From the NCBI RefSeq assembly GCF_963678635.1, contig NC_087062.1, forward strand, positions 2,726,001-2,790,000: a stretch of DNA of 64,000 nucleotides, in the 5' to 3' direction. The DNA is from Symsagittifera roscoffensis. Taxonomy: Eukaryota; Xenacoelomorpha; Acoela; Convolutidae. The stretch's first letter is position 1, and each line of letters starts with the position of its first letter. Below the pieces are notes generated by a model that did no database searches, was not told where the DNA came from, and saw nothing but the letters and a program-made list of their open reading frames with translations. Positions 1-10,829 of this stretch are shown piece after piece. The position numbers were made by a program, and so were the translations under genes.

Positions 1-3000
1 ACTTTCAATAACAGTTTAAATTTAAGATTGACACTATTTTAATAAAGTTGACTCAATTTGGGAACACTGGACCAATCAGTAAAGTTTTTATTCGCTGGGA
101 AATCTGAAAACTAAGATCCACTTGCGAAGTTAGAGCTCGCCCACGTTTCTATGAGCTTTACACTTTTTCTGTTCAATCGTGGAGCTTGCTTTCCATTTAG
201 GCAAAGGAAAAGAAAGCAAAGTCTAACAGCGAAAAATCGAAGTTGGCAGTTAAAAAAATTGAAGAACGAAAATCATCACAACCTATACTGTACTCTTCAC
301 TAAATTCATCGACTCTTGAATTTTTTTTGAAAAAAAACAATCTATCACTAGGAAGCTCTCTTAATTTCAAGAACACTTTATTATCAACAATATTTTCAAT
401 AAAAAACTAGACCAATTAGAGAAAAATGGATGTAACTTAATATTCCACTGGGAAATCTATTAACTTAAAATGCAGTTCCGAATTAGAATTAACGTTTTAG
501 CGCCCTTTCCTCTTTCTTGATTAGAGAGCAATATTAGCCTTCCTTTAAGCAGATCAATTTGAATTGAACTTTAAAAAAGCGAAAACCAAACAAAAAAAGA
601 TTAAATTTGGCGTGATCAAAAATTAAGATTTTTCCTAGCAAAAACGAGAAATAATCATCACGACATTTATAAGTGTTTTTAAACTTAATAACCGGAAAAA
701 AAACTAAGCCAGCAACAATAGATTTGGGGAGGAAATTTACCTATTTGCTGCATGATAGGTTAACAAGCTGCCAGTCCACTAGAATAATGTGGCCTTTTTA
801 TTGATAGATTATCATACATTCTAGAGTAGTAATTTCGAGACAGCAATAAATGCGCATCAGCGAAGCGAATTAAAAACATGACACTAATTTGCTTACTATA
901 ATTAAAGCTTGAAATTGAAGCAGAGCATAGAATCTAAAACATAACACAGAACGTTGAGATTTTTCTCATGCTAATTACGCACTGAGGCAATTTTCCATTT
1001 CAGACATTTGAAAACAAAATAGTAAGAAACATGAAGACTCTACCCGAATTCAACTTCGAGCTACAAATAAAAAAAACGTTTAGAACAAATTGAACAAATT
1101 GAGTTTTTGAGATAGAAAAGAAAGACGTGTTCTTATTTAAATCGAGAAACCTCCAAAAATTTGCAGACGAAAAAAAGGATCCGAATTTCCGACAAAATGT
1201 TGTATGAGATGCAGTTTCAGTTTTTCATAAAAGTATAATATCAATTATCAGACAACTTCAGAGCAAAATATTTCTTGAAAAACTCAAAAAAAAACAAATA
1301 GTTTGAGAACATTCGGTAACACAGGAGAACATAAGTATAAAGGGTAAGCTTGTGACAAAGCAGTTTGAGCTCTATGCGTTGCCTTCTATTTAAAAACGAA
1401 TAAAAATCAAAAAGCGCACACAACTTTTTCAAAAAACTTCTGCCATAAACAAGTTTAGTGCGCATTGAAGTGCTAAAACTGTGAAAGAATCCAACAATGC
1501 TCGAAACTATTCTTATACAAAAAACAAAACTTCACAAAAAAGTATCATACACCACTACATCGTGCATAGATACTTCAAACACCTCTTCATTTAATACATG
1601 AACTCTACTGCATTTGCTGCTGTTGCATAGCTTTGAACAACTCAAAGTTTGTAACCGGGGAAAAATATGTTACCTGCTTCTATCACCATTGCTTATCACA
1701 TCGAATGGTAAAAAAAACATTAACAAAGAAAATCGAACAAATCAGACTGAATTTATATGCAGATTTTTCAACAGTTACGCTATTCCGTCTCACCCTTGAA
1801 GCCGGCAAAATGACAATACATTTCTCTAAATTGTGCAATTGCAAACATGAATTATAACGTATCCTCGATCACAGAATTAAACTTATAATAAAACTTAATA
1901 TAAGCCTCGCGATTAAACCCAAATGGCTGTTCAATTCTTTCGTATGCTTGCTTCAATGAAGCCTTAAAATTTGAACTCGACAGCAGCAACGTCGCAACAC
2001 AACTTGACAATTGATTGTTAGAAGATAACACCAGCATATTTAAAATGGACTAATTTAGAACTTTCTGATTAGCAGCTAAAAATGTCAAAGCAATATTGCA
2101 CTGTTCGTAGTTTGCGTAACCATAGTAACAAGTTCACCACAGCAGCTTCTTTACATTTTTCTGCAAAGAGAACTTGCTTGTCGCCTCAACGCAGCCACAA
2201 TCAAGCCGATAAAAAAAACAACCAACAAACTCCTTCAAAACTTTCACCTAGATCCAAAAAATTTTAGACGCGGAGCTTCGCGCCACATACTATGCAACAC
2301 AAACATCGCATGGCAAGCTAGCCGACAATCAATGAGACGAAATAGTTCAAGTCGAAACACTCCACAAAAAATGTCGAAAAAGACTTGCATCAATTTTCAT
2401 ACACTTGTCTCGATTTACATACACTCATTTTCAAACAAATGCCTATAAAGACAAAATTGACCAGCGTTAACTAAGTCAAAAAATCTTGGGCAGACACCAG
2501 ATCGGCCGCGAAAAACGTTGTAATTAAAAACATTGAGCCGTAAAACATTTTGACACTCGAAGCTCAAAGTCACCAAAACACAGAAGTTCATTGAAAACTG
2601 AATCCATCATACGACGCAATGTAAGTCGATTAAGCCGAATTCTACATCAGTTTTGCCGCTAAATATCCTGGGGGAACTGCAGTGATAGATTTGACGAGAC
2701 GAACAAATCAACCAAATATAATCGATCTCTCCAATTCTATCAAAGTTCAAAGCAGAAATCGATGTTGCTCCCAAAACAACAACTAAGCCGACATAGTACC
2801 AACCGAAATAGTTGCGGCTTGTATAATAAAAAACCTAAGCTGTGGAAAGAACAAGCTTTAAAATCAAAAGTCCAAAACAATCATTTTTTTTTCAAAAAAT
2901 AGAAATAAACAAAAATAGCTACAACCTCAAAAGAACAAAGTAGCTTTATTTGAACTTTCAGGAAATTGAGCATGTCTGAGCAGCAGAAAACGTAAAATTT

Positions 3001-3780
3001 GCTTACCAGAAAAAAAGTCCAGTTACCGATTTCAAGTCACGTGCTCTTGCAAGTGAAATAACGATGCAAAAAATTGAATACAAACAGACCAAAATATAAT
3101 GCAGGTAATTTTACTCTTAACATGTAGAACAAATTCCAAATAAAGGGGATATTTAAATAGAAGAAACAATATTCCTGTGGTTGCCAAAATCACATATTTG
3201 ATCAAATGCTTCAAGTGGTTTTGTTTAAAAACTTTTGAAGGCAAAAATATGAGTTTCTATTTGATAACTCTTGCTAGTCGCAAGCGTAAAGATACAGATT
3301 CGTCCCGATACAGATTTGCCCAGCTTAACCACATACAGATTTGACCACATGCAAACCAGCAAAACTCACTAAGCCAACAGGGATAGCCAGTTGCTGTGTA
3401 AGTAGGACAGAAAGTTCACACCACATTGATGAATACGTTTCTTGTTCAATCAAAAAGTAACGTTTTTGTTCGTGGCCCGACGAGAGGAATTGAAAAAAAA
3501 ACCTAGAAATTAGGCATATTCGATAGCACTAGTAGACACAGACGCAAAGCAGAAAAATCGCAAACAGAAAGGCGAAGGCAGTAGAAGAGAGCTTTAACAA
3601 GCAAAAAAAGATCAATTTGTGGCTAAATGCACGTTTAATAGAATGCAGAAACTTTTCATCTAATGATTTTCAATGTAATAAACTAAAAGCAAATACATAA
3701 ACTTTGCTTGGAGAAAAATTGAATGCATCATACCAAACTAGCGTGTACCGCACCTCCAGTGCTTCGAATTTTTAAGAACT
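1..3780. other. AT-rich stretch with no recognised gene
   Basis: Both strands are rich in A/T runs and every reading frame is short. The longest open frames (about 60-75 codons, for example 1241-1465 minus and 3032-3244 minus) are low-complexity Phe/Leu/Lys/Asn strings with no domain signature. I see no splice-bounded exon, RNA gene or terminal repeat I can defend. Near 3290-3350 a short phrase containing ACAGATT recurs three times, which is probably chance in such biased sequence. Confidence 0.6.
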
Positions 3781-3789
3781 TTATAGAAA

Positions 3790-5220
3790 ATCGCACATAC
3801 TGGAAAAAAAGATCTGCATCCTTTGAGTGTACTCTTCTGACAACACCAGATTACAGAGTTGCTAATTTCAAACTTTGTGAAATGTTTTTATTGAAGTTTT
3901 TTTAATTCAACGTTGAAACACCATAAAGTTTTTACATCTTAGTTCATTTTAAAGTGACATGAAAAAACGTCACATCTCGGAAACTAAAAAAAGAGCAAGC
4001 GTATTTAGACACAAGATATGCAACTCCTGAGAGTATTCTGACAATACCCAACTACAGCGTTGGGAATTTCAAACTCTGTGAAACTTGTTATCTCAAAAAT
4101 TTGAACAGTCAAGTTCGGAAGCAAGATTCGAAACCCCTGCAGGTATTCTGACTGCGCCCAATTACAGGGTTAGAAATTTCAAATTTTGAAAAAAAAAATT
4201 AAATATATAAGTTTTCTGAAAATTTTTTGAAAAATCACAAGAAAACCATCGCATCTGGAAAACTTCAAAGACTTGAGCAGTCATATTTGGAGGCAAAATT
4301 CGCAACCCCTGAGAGCACTCTGAAAGCCCCCAACTACAGGGTTGGGAATTTCAAATTTAGAAAAGGAAATTTGGGTTTTCTGATATTTTTATTTAAAAAA
4401 ACACAGAAAACGTCATATCTCAAAACAAGGACTTGAGTAGTCATACTCCGAAGCGAAATTCACAACTCCTGAGCCTATCCTGACAGCGCCTCAGTATAAA
4501 GATAGAGACTTCAAATTTTGTGAAATTTTTTATCTAAGTTCTTTGAACAACTTTAAAAAAGGACACAACAAACTTCACATCTCGGAAACTAAAAGCATTT
4601 GAGCAGTCGCGATTTGAAGTACGATTTGCAAATTGGAACTTCTGAGAGTACACTCACAGTACCCAACTATAGGATTGGGAGTTTAAAATCTTTTGAATTT
4701 TTAAAATCTAAAGATTTTAATGTTTTCTGTAAAAAAAATGAAAAAATCATTAAAAAAAGGCCATATCTCGAAAACCAAACGGATTTGAGCAGTCCCACTG
4801 GGATGCCATATTTTCAAATTTTGAAGGTATCTAGACAGCGCCCCACTATTTAGTTGAGAAATTCAATTTACGTTGGTTTTTTACAACAAAATTTTTAGAA
4901 AATTTCTTTTTTAAATATAAACACGTCATATCACGAAAACCACAAGGATTTGAGCAGTCATAATTGGAAGCCAGATTTTAAATCTTTGCAGTTACCCTCA
5001 AGGCACCCCACTATTGAGTTGAGAAATTCTATTTGGATTAAAATATTATATCTAAATTTTTAGAAAAAAAATCGTAAAACACGTCATATCTAGACAACTA
5101 CAAGGTTTTGAATAGTCAAGTTTGGAGGCAAGAATTGCAACCCTTGAGAGTACTCTGACAGTACCCAATTGCAGGGTTGGGAATTTCAAATTTTGTGAAT
5201 TACTTTAAATCAGAGTTTTG
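3790..5220 (+). repeat. Divergent tandem array, about 165-bp period, about 9 copies
   Basis: A recognisable phrase (acccaactacagggttggga and variants, followed by atttcaaa) recurs near 3845, 4042, 4155, 4324, 4486, 4658, 4838, 5001 and 5161. The spacing is mostly 160-180 bp, with one short unit of about 113 bp and one of about 197 bp. Between anchors each unit also carries a version of cgtcatatctcgaaaac followed by ttgagcagtcatatttgga. The copies differ strongly from one another, so this is an old satellite-like array. Open frames inside it (4227-4436, 4599-4853) are by-products of the repeat. The array ends in the hairpin at 5081-5392. Confidence 0.75.
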
Positions 5221-5392
5221 CGACAATTTATGTGGTTTTTCAAAATTTTTCACAAAACTCTGATTTAAAGTAATTCACAAAATTTGAAATTCCCAACCCT
5301 GCAATTGGGTACTGTCAGAGTACTCTCAAGGGTTGCAATTCTTGCCTCCAAACTTGACTATTCGAAACCTTGTAGTTGTCTAGATATGACGT
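5081..5392. repeat. Long near-perfect inverted repeat (140-bp arms, 32-bp loop)
   Basis: Bases 5081-5220 reappear as their reverse complement at 5253-5392, separated by about 32 bases. I noticed only one mismatch (in the tract aaggttttgaatag, left arm). The left arm is the last unit of the divergent tandem array, so the right arm is an inverted copy of that unit. The right arm from 5267 onward is also the start of the 2-kb tandem duplication. The structure could extrude as a cruciform or be transcribed into a long hairpin RNA. Confidence 0.9.
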
Positions 5393-6644
5393 ACATCTCG
5401 TACACTAAACCAATTTGTGCATTCATAATCTGAGGTCAAAATAGCAACCTCTGGGGAACCCTGACAACTTTCCACTATTAGGCTGTTTATTTTGAACTCG
5501 ATTAAATAAACACTGAATACAACTGAAAAACGAAGAAAATTCTTGACCATTGCAATATACGATATAGCTTTAACGTGAAAAAAATTCTTTCATTAAACAT
5601 GCAAAAATATTACGTTGAAAAAACTGAAATGTGGCGACATAGTGAAGTTCGCATTTCAAAAATCTCGCGAAAAACATTGCCTTTCTGAAATTATTACTTA
5701 AGAGTATAATAAAATTTCTGAAATTATTATTTAACAGTATAGAATCCAATTTTATATTATTGTATGAAGCAAACATTCTTTTCGGTTCTTTTTATCAATA
5801 ACAATACTATCAATTATGTTGAGTTATTTGTGAGCAATCGAAATTCAAAGCACTTGCTATTAGACTGCCAATAGAGTTTGCGGCAAAATTGCCAGCAAAA
5901 AGTTTCAAGAAACAAGCTGCTTCGCAGTATAGCACTACGTTTCGCTTGTTTAATTAGTTATAATTGACAACAAATTTCTTCAAACAAGAACAGAAATTTT
6001 TTCAAAAACTTCAAAGTTTTACGCATTTTTTGCAGGAAACTTATTTGACTATTTTAAATCCCGTGGAGAAACTCTTTGAAAGGTAATTTTTACTAGAAAA
6101 CGGCTGAACTTGAACAATTAGCCTCTGTAAGCGTACTATGTACCTGCTCGCTTGTTGTGTTCGCTCAAACTATAAAAAAAATTGAAACCTGTTTTTCTTG
6201 ACACCGAAAAACTTTTGAAAATTGTTTATTGTCGTTCAAATCACGACTAAAAGGGTTCGCAAAACTAACATTTCAAGCTAGCCAAAAGAAAATGAAACGG
6301 AAATAAATAAGTCCAACATGAATAATGCAATTTCCTACAGACTGCCGAGAAACACAAAACACAAATTTGAACTATTTGAACCACAACCGACCTGAATTTA
6401 ATGTTTAATACAACAATCAATTTTTGAAAGGTGATAACTATTCAGACCGAATTGAGCTTTGAGCGAGAAAAAACAAGAAAATATTCAAAGTCAGGGCAGT
6501 AAATTTATAAATTAGAGGAGTAAATCGACAATACTTTTAACTTAAAAACTCCTTCAGAAAAAAATCCATGATGTAGAAACTAAGCGTGAGCAGCAAACAA
6601 AAGTCCGACTGTGCAATTTTCCTGGGAAAAACTTTTAGCATACA

Positions 6645-6754
6645 CAGGGGCGGATCTAGGATTTTCTCGAGGGGGGGGGGGTGGGGGGCGGATTTTCAAA
6701 AAGAAATCGAAAATTTTGACCTTTTTTCAGGTCTCCCCCCTAAATCCGCCCCTG
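6645..6754. mobile_element. hAT-like MITE (copy 1) with 8-bp target duplication
   Basis: A 110-bp element starts CAGGGGCGGATCTAG and ends CTAAATCCGCCCCTG. These termini are inverted repeats with one mismatch. It is flanked by perfect 8-bp duplications AGCATACA at 6637-6644 and 6755-6762. Eight-base target duplications with CAG-type termini are characteristic of hAT transposons. The interior is a long G run and A-rich filler with no coding, so it would need a transposase in trans. Confidence 0.85.
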
Positions 6755-6775
6755 AGCATACATACTGAAAAAATA

Positions 6776-6849
6776 GGTCCGGCTGGAATTCGATCACCAG
6801 AACTTAAGGGGCAAAGGGGATGTTACCACTAGACCTACTGGGAGGGAGC
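6776..6849 (-). ncRNA. tRNA-like sequence (possible SINE head or tRNA pseudogene), copy 1
   Basis: Read on the minus strand, this stretch contains TAGGTCTAGTGGTAAC, close to a polymerase III A box, and 37 bases further GTGATCGAATTCC, close to a B box, with CTGG/CCAG able to form a T-stem. Acceptor pairing is poor, so it is not a functional tRNA. A T-rich tract follows in the transcription direction. It lies just beyond the hAT-like MITE and is repeated at 8809-8882. Confidence 0.45.
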
Positions 6850-7012
6850 TTGTAAGTCATTTCGGTTCAATAATGAAGCAAGTTTAATTTCTTACTGATT
6901 TGTAAGGGAAGAGTTTTACGGGAAAAAAATAGTCTAGTTCTCCATTACAAGGCACTTGTTCTCGTAAGATTTAAAACACAAACCCGAAGACAAAATTCCT
7001 CCCCAATTTCAG

Positions 7013-7035
7013 TGATCGGAACAATAAAGCAACAG
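7013..7035 (+). CDS. Micro-exon of unrecognised host gene, duplicated copy
   Basis: A 23-base exon lies between a good acceptor (ccccaatttcag) and a donor (gtaatc). It is the copy of the exon at 9046-9068 carried by the first unit of the 2-kb tandem duplication. It reads I-G-T-I-K-Q-Q in the frame that continues into the next exon. It is an inferred exon supported only by splice signals and frame continuity. Confidence 0.4.
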
Positions 7036-7156
7036 GTAATCTTGCCTAACATAATTACATTGCTTTCAAAGGGTAATACGAAGCGGGAGCTTCCTCAGAT
7101 GTTGAAGTACATTAGATTTGAGCAAACCGTACACCATAATGATATATTTTTCCTAG

Positions 7157-7241
7157 AACGCTCACGCGGACGATCAAAAAAATTCGAAACGAGCAATTGA
7201 TGCACTTGCTAGGATTCAGCGCTTGACACAACCCCGAGAAA
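7157..7241 (+). pseudogene. Truncated copy of the terminal host exon
   Basis: After an acceptor (tatttttcctag) this stretch matches the first 85 bases of the exon at 9190-9495, then is cut off by the tandem-duplication junction at 7241/7242 and runs into repeat DNA. It therefore lacks the C-terminal coding part and native stop. A transcript using it would read through into noncoding sequence. Confidence 0.6.
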
Positions 7242-8661
7242 AAAGTAATTCACAAAATTTGAAATTCCCAACCCTGCAATTGGGTACTGTCAGAGTATTC
7301 TCAAGGGTTGCAATTCTTGCCTCCAAACTTGACTATTCGAAACCTTGTAGTTGTCTAGATATGACGTACATCTCGTACACTAAACCAATTTGTGCATTCA
7401 TAATCTGAGGTCAAAATAGCAACCTCTGGGGAACCCTGACAACTTTCCACTATTAGGCTGTTTATTTTGAACTCGATTAAATAAACACTGAATACAACTG
7501 AAAAACGAAGAAAATTCTTGACCATTGCAATATACGATATAGCTTTAACGTGAAAAAAATTCTTTCATTAAACATGCAAAAATATTACGTTGAAAAAACT
7601 GAAATGTGGCGACATAGTGAAGTTCGCATTTCAAAAATCTCGCGAAAAACATTGCCTTTCTGAAATTATTACTTAAGAGTATAATAAAATTTCTGAAATT
7701 ATTATTTAACAGTATAGAATCCAATTTTATATTATTGTATGAAGCAAACATTCTTTTCGGTTCTTTTTATCAATAACAATACTATCAATTATGTTGAGTT
7801 ATTTGTGAGCAATCGAAATTCAAAGCACTTGCTATTAGACTGCCAATAGAGTTTGCGGCAAAATTGCCAGCAAAAAGTTTCAAGAAACAAGCTGCTTCGC
7901 AGTATAGCACTACGTTTCGCTTGTTTAATTAGGTATAATTGACAACAAATTTCTTCAAACAAGAACAGAAATTTTTTCAAAAACTTCAAAGTTTTACGCA
8001 TTTTTTGCAGGAAACTTATTTGACTATTTTAAATCCCGTGGAGAAACTCTTTGAAAATTAATTTTTACTAGAAAACGGCTGAACTTGAACAATTAGCCTC
8101 TGTAAGCGTACTATGTACCTGCTCGCTTGTTGTGTTCGCTCAAACTATAAAAAAAATTGAAACCTGTTTTTCTTGACACCGAAAAACTTTTGAAAATTGT
8201 TTATTGTCGTTCAAATCACGACTAAAAGGGTTCGCAAAACTAACATTTCAAGCTAGCCAAAAGAAAATGAAACGGAAATAAATAAGTCCAACATGAATAA
8301 TGCAATTTCCTACAGACTGCCGAGAAACACAAAACACAAATTTGAACTATTTAAACCACAACCGACCTGAATTTAATGTTTAATACAACAATCAATTTTT
8401 GCTCTTCAAATGACACAAAAGAACTTGAATAATCTGATAAAAATAAGGTGATAACTATTCAGACCGAATTGAGCTTTGAGCGAGAAAAAACAAGAAAATA
8501 TTCAAAGTCAGGGCAGTAAATTTATAAATTAGAGGAGTAAATCGACAATACTTGTAACTTAAAAACTCCTTCAGAAAAAAATCCATGATGTAGAAACTAA
8601 GCATGAGCAGCAAACAAAAGTCCGACTGTGCAATTTTCCTGGGAAAAACTTTTAGCATACA

Positions 8662-8787
8662 CAGGGGCGGATCTAGGATTTTCTCGAGGGGGGGGGGGGG
8701 GGTGGGGGCGGATTTTCAAAAAGAAATCGAAAATTTTCAAAAAGAAATCGAACCTTTTTTTAGGTCTCCCCCCTAAATCCGCCCCTG
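8662..8787. mobile_element. hAT-like MITE (copy 2) with 8-bp target duplication
   Basis: This has the same element and same AGCATACA target duplications (8654-8661 and 8788-8795) as at 6645. It shares the insertion site, so insertion happened before the 2-kb tandem duplication. It is 126 bp long; the extra length comes from the G run and a repeated caaaaagaaatcga tract. Confidence 0.85.
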
Positions 8788-8808
8788 AGCATACATGCTG
8801 AAAAAATA

Positions 8809-8882
8809 GGTCCGGCTGGAATTCGATCACCAGAACTTAAGGGGCAAAGGGGATGTTACCACTAGACCTACTGGGAGGGAGC
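8809..8882 (-). ncRNA. tRNA-like sequence, copy 2
   Basis: This is the tandem-duplicated partner of 6776-6849, with the same A-box-like and B-box-like elements on the minus strand. It shows no independent conservation beyond the recent duplication. Confidence 0.45.
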
Positions 8883-9045
8883 TTGTAAGTCATTTCGGTT
8901 CAATAATGAAGCAAGTTTAATTTCTTACTGATTTGTAAGGGAAGAGTTTTACGGGAAAAAAATAGTCTAGTTCTCCATTACAAGGCACTTGTTCTCGTAA
9001 GATTTAAAACACAAACCCGAAGACAAAATTCCTCCCCAATTTCAG

Positions 9046-9068
9046 TGATCGGAACAATAAAGCAACAG
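9046..9068 (+). CDS. Micro-exon of unrecognised host gene
   Basis: The 23-base exon is preceded by ccccaatttcag and followed by gtaatc. Its frame (two bases, then ATC GGA ACA ATA AAG CAA CAG) joins in phase with the exon that starts at 9190 after a 121-bp AT-rich intron. Earlier exons would lie upstream of this window's duplication or outside it and were not found. Confidence 0.45.
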
Positions 9069-9189
9069 GTAATCTTGCCTAACATAATTACATTGCTTTC
9101 AAAGGGTAATACGAAGCGGGAGCTTTCTCAGATGTTGAAGTACATTAGATTTGAGCAAACCGTACACCATAATGATATATTTTTCCTAG

Positions 9190-9495
9190 AACGCTCACGC
9201 GGACGATCAAAAAAATTCGAAACGAGCAATTGATGCACTTGCTAGGATTCAGCGCTTGACGCAACCCCGAGAAAAAGCTCGCATTCAAGATCAAAAAGAA
9301 GAGACAGTGAAGGGTCCTATTAGAATAACTTTGCCAGTGATGATGTCAGGCGAGGGCTACATTGTATCACAAATCCCAGACGCACCTATGCCCGATGAGC
9401 CACGCGAAAATGTCCTGTTCTATCGGGATGTCAACAAATATGAATGGGTCGGCATTGGGTACGACAGTGCAAAGCAGCCAACTCCAGAGAATTAA
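9190..9495 (+). CDS. Terminal exon of an unrecognised host gene
   Basis: The open frame begins directly after a splice acceptor (atatatttttcctag) and ends at TAA 9493-9495, giving 101 codons. Composition is protein-like, unlike the surroundings: a charged N-terminal half with the look of a helix or coiled coil (D-D-Q-K-N-S-K-R-A-I-D-A-L-A-R-I-Q), then a compact C-terminal part containing P-D-A-P-M-P-D-E-P and W-V-G-I-G-Y. There is no methionine start in this exon, as expected for a last exon. I do not recognise the family. A truncated copy at 7157-7241 shows that the 2-kb duplication broke inside this exon. A real host gene is inferred; a retroposed fragment is the alternative. Confidence 0.55.
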   Translation, partial: NAHADDQKNSKRAIDALARIQRLTQPREKARIQDQKEETVKGPIRITLPVMMSGEGYIVSQIPDAPMPDEPRENVLFYRDVNKYEWVGIGYDSAKQPTPEN

Positions 9496-10613
9496 ATTAG
9501 ATTAATATTTTAGCAATACCCCAAACTTGATATGAATAGAAAATTTGATATATACTCAATGCATTTAGATTACCAGTCATCTTGTGGATTTCTATTGATC
9601 AGAAAAAGCGAACTTCAGGATTATTAGATTTTTGGTAGTCCGGTCAAAAAGTAGACATGTCATAAAATAGATAAGTCGTCAGCCAATCACTATCAAGATT
9701 TAAAAAAAAAACAAACGAACGAATTATTTTCTTTTCTCTACTCTGATTGACTTACGATGTGTCTACTTTATGGCATGTCAACTTTTTGCTAACCAGATTT
9801 TTGACACATTCTGACGAAGAAAAAACACCTTACTTACAATACACAATAGCCGTTGCATTACAACAGTATCAGCTTGGAGTTAATATTAGGCACACCGCCA
9901 TATTATTTTCTTATATATTTTTTTGGTTATAATAGGTTAAATCATTGAATAGAATAAGATTTTATTGTTCCGACCATTAAAATGGTGAGAAACATTGTAT
10001 TCGGGTTTTTTCCTTTTTGTTTTCCATGCAAAATTAGCTATCACAAATAATCATCGGACAGGGCTGAGTGATATATTATATTAAAGCCCTTTCAGTCGTA
10101 ATTTGAACATTAAAAATTTTCAAACAAATTTTCAGTGTCGAGAAAAAACCGGTTTGAAAAAGCGGTTTTCGAGCTAATTAGTAAGGTAGTTAGTAATTGC
10201 AATAGCTTATTCAAGCTTAATTTCAGCCGTCAAAATTTAATTTTATTCAAGTTAAGGTAGTTTTTGCAGTTTTTCAGCGCAATTTTGGGACAAAAACTTT
10301 AAAAAAATTTTCAAAAAACTTTCAATATTTTTTTCGTTTTCCTAGTAATTTTTCTTCAGAAACTGTTTTCCAATTAACCTATTTTACTATGACAAACAAA
10401 TATGCCTAATTTCTATTTTTTTGTTCAGATTTTATCACAAGCAGAAGAACGGCACCAATTTGAGAAAACAATTTTGTATTTTTTAAGACTGTGGTCGGGA
10501 CATTCTGTGCTACTTGCACAGTAACCGGCTATCCTTGTTATTTTTGTTAAAACTTTATAATCTACTTGAGATTAAAAGGGTGTAAACCCCAAACATAAAT
10601 CAGGGAGGGATAG
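9496..10613. other. Noncoding AT-rich stretch
   Basis: I see no coding, RNA gene or repeat boundary. The first few hundred bases probably include the 3' untranslated region of the exon ending at 9495. The rest is A/T-rich filler with short frames only. Confidence 0.5.
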
Positions 10614-10750
10614 CATTGCGACACGAGTTACTGTGACAGTCGAAACACCAGGAGCCGGTGTTTTGGATGTCGAAACTGTTACAGGAGTAGGCCCAGAAGA
10701 ACTTCAACAGGCAAAGATTCAGTCCAATGAATCAATGAAAGTTTACAAGG
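10614..10750 (+). CDS. Possible host exon, unrecognised
   Basis: The frame is bounded by a weak acceptor (gagggatag) and a strong donor (AAGG followed by gtaggt). It encodes about 45 residues with a protein-like composition: repeated T-V-x-V-E-T and V-T-G-V-G-P-E-E-L-Q-Q. If the donor is not used, the frame stops three codons later. I cannot link it to the terminal exon at 9190-9495, which has its own stop, so it would belong to another transcript or an alternative end. Confidence 0.3.
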
Positions 10751-10829
10751 GTAGGTAGCATGTTTCACAGTCTTGGTACTCGATGCCAGAAATTAGCACA
10801 CTACTGATGTCCAACCGCATTTTTTCAAA

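Larger units (their letters stand above)
5267..7241 (+). repeat. 2-kb tandem duplication, copy 1
   Basis: Sequence from 5267 to about 7241 is repeated from 7242 to about 9274 in the same orientation with very few differences. The starting offset is 1975 bp; it grows to 2033 bp because copy 2 has a longer G-run and inner tract in its MITE and about 42 extra bases near 8400. Copy 1 ends inside the coding part of a host exon, directly abutting the start of copy 2 at aaagtaattcac. It carries a hAT-like MITE, a tRNA-like sequence and two host exon pieces. Confidence 0.92.
7242..9274 (+). repeat. 2-kb tandem duplication, copy 2
   Basis: This is the second copy of the unit at 5267-7241. It differs by small substitutions, a longer MITE interior and about 42 inserted bases (gctcttcaaatgacac and following) near 8400. 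At its right end the unit continues into the intact terminal exon (to 9495), so this copy sits at the original right border of the duplicated segment. Confidence 0.92.

Noticed and set aside
6586-6832. Gly/Arg-rich ORFs through the G run
   Set aside because: They simply translate the hAT-like MITE and its poly-G interior.
5570-8001. Identical 68-codon minus-strand ORFs at 5570-5776 and 7545-7751
   Set aside because: Identity is explained by the 2-kb tandem duplication; the peptide is a low-complexity Phe/Asn/Leu string with no start context.
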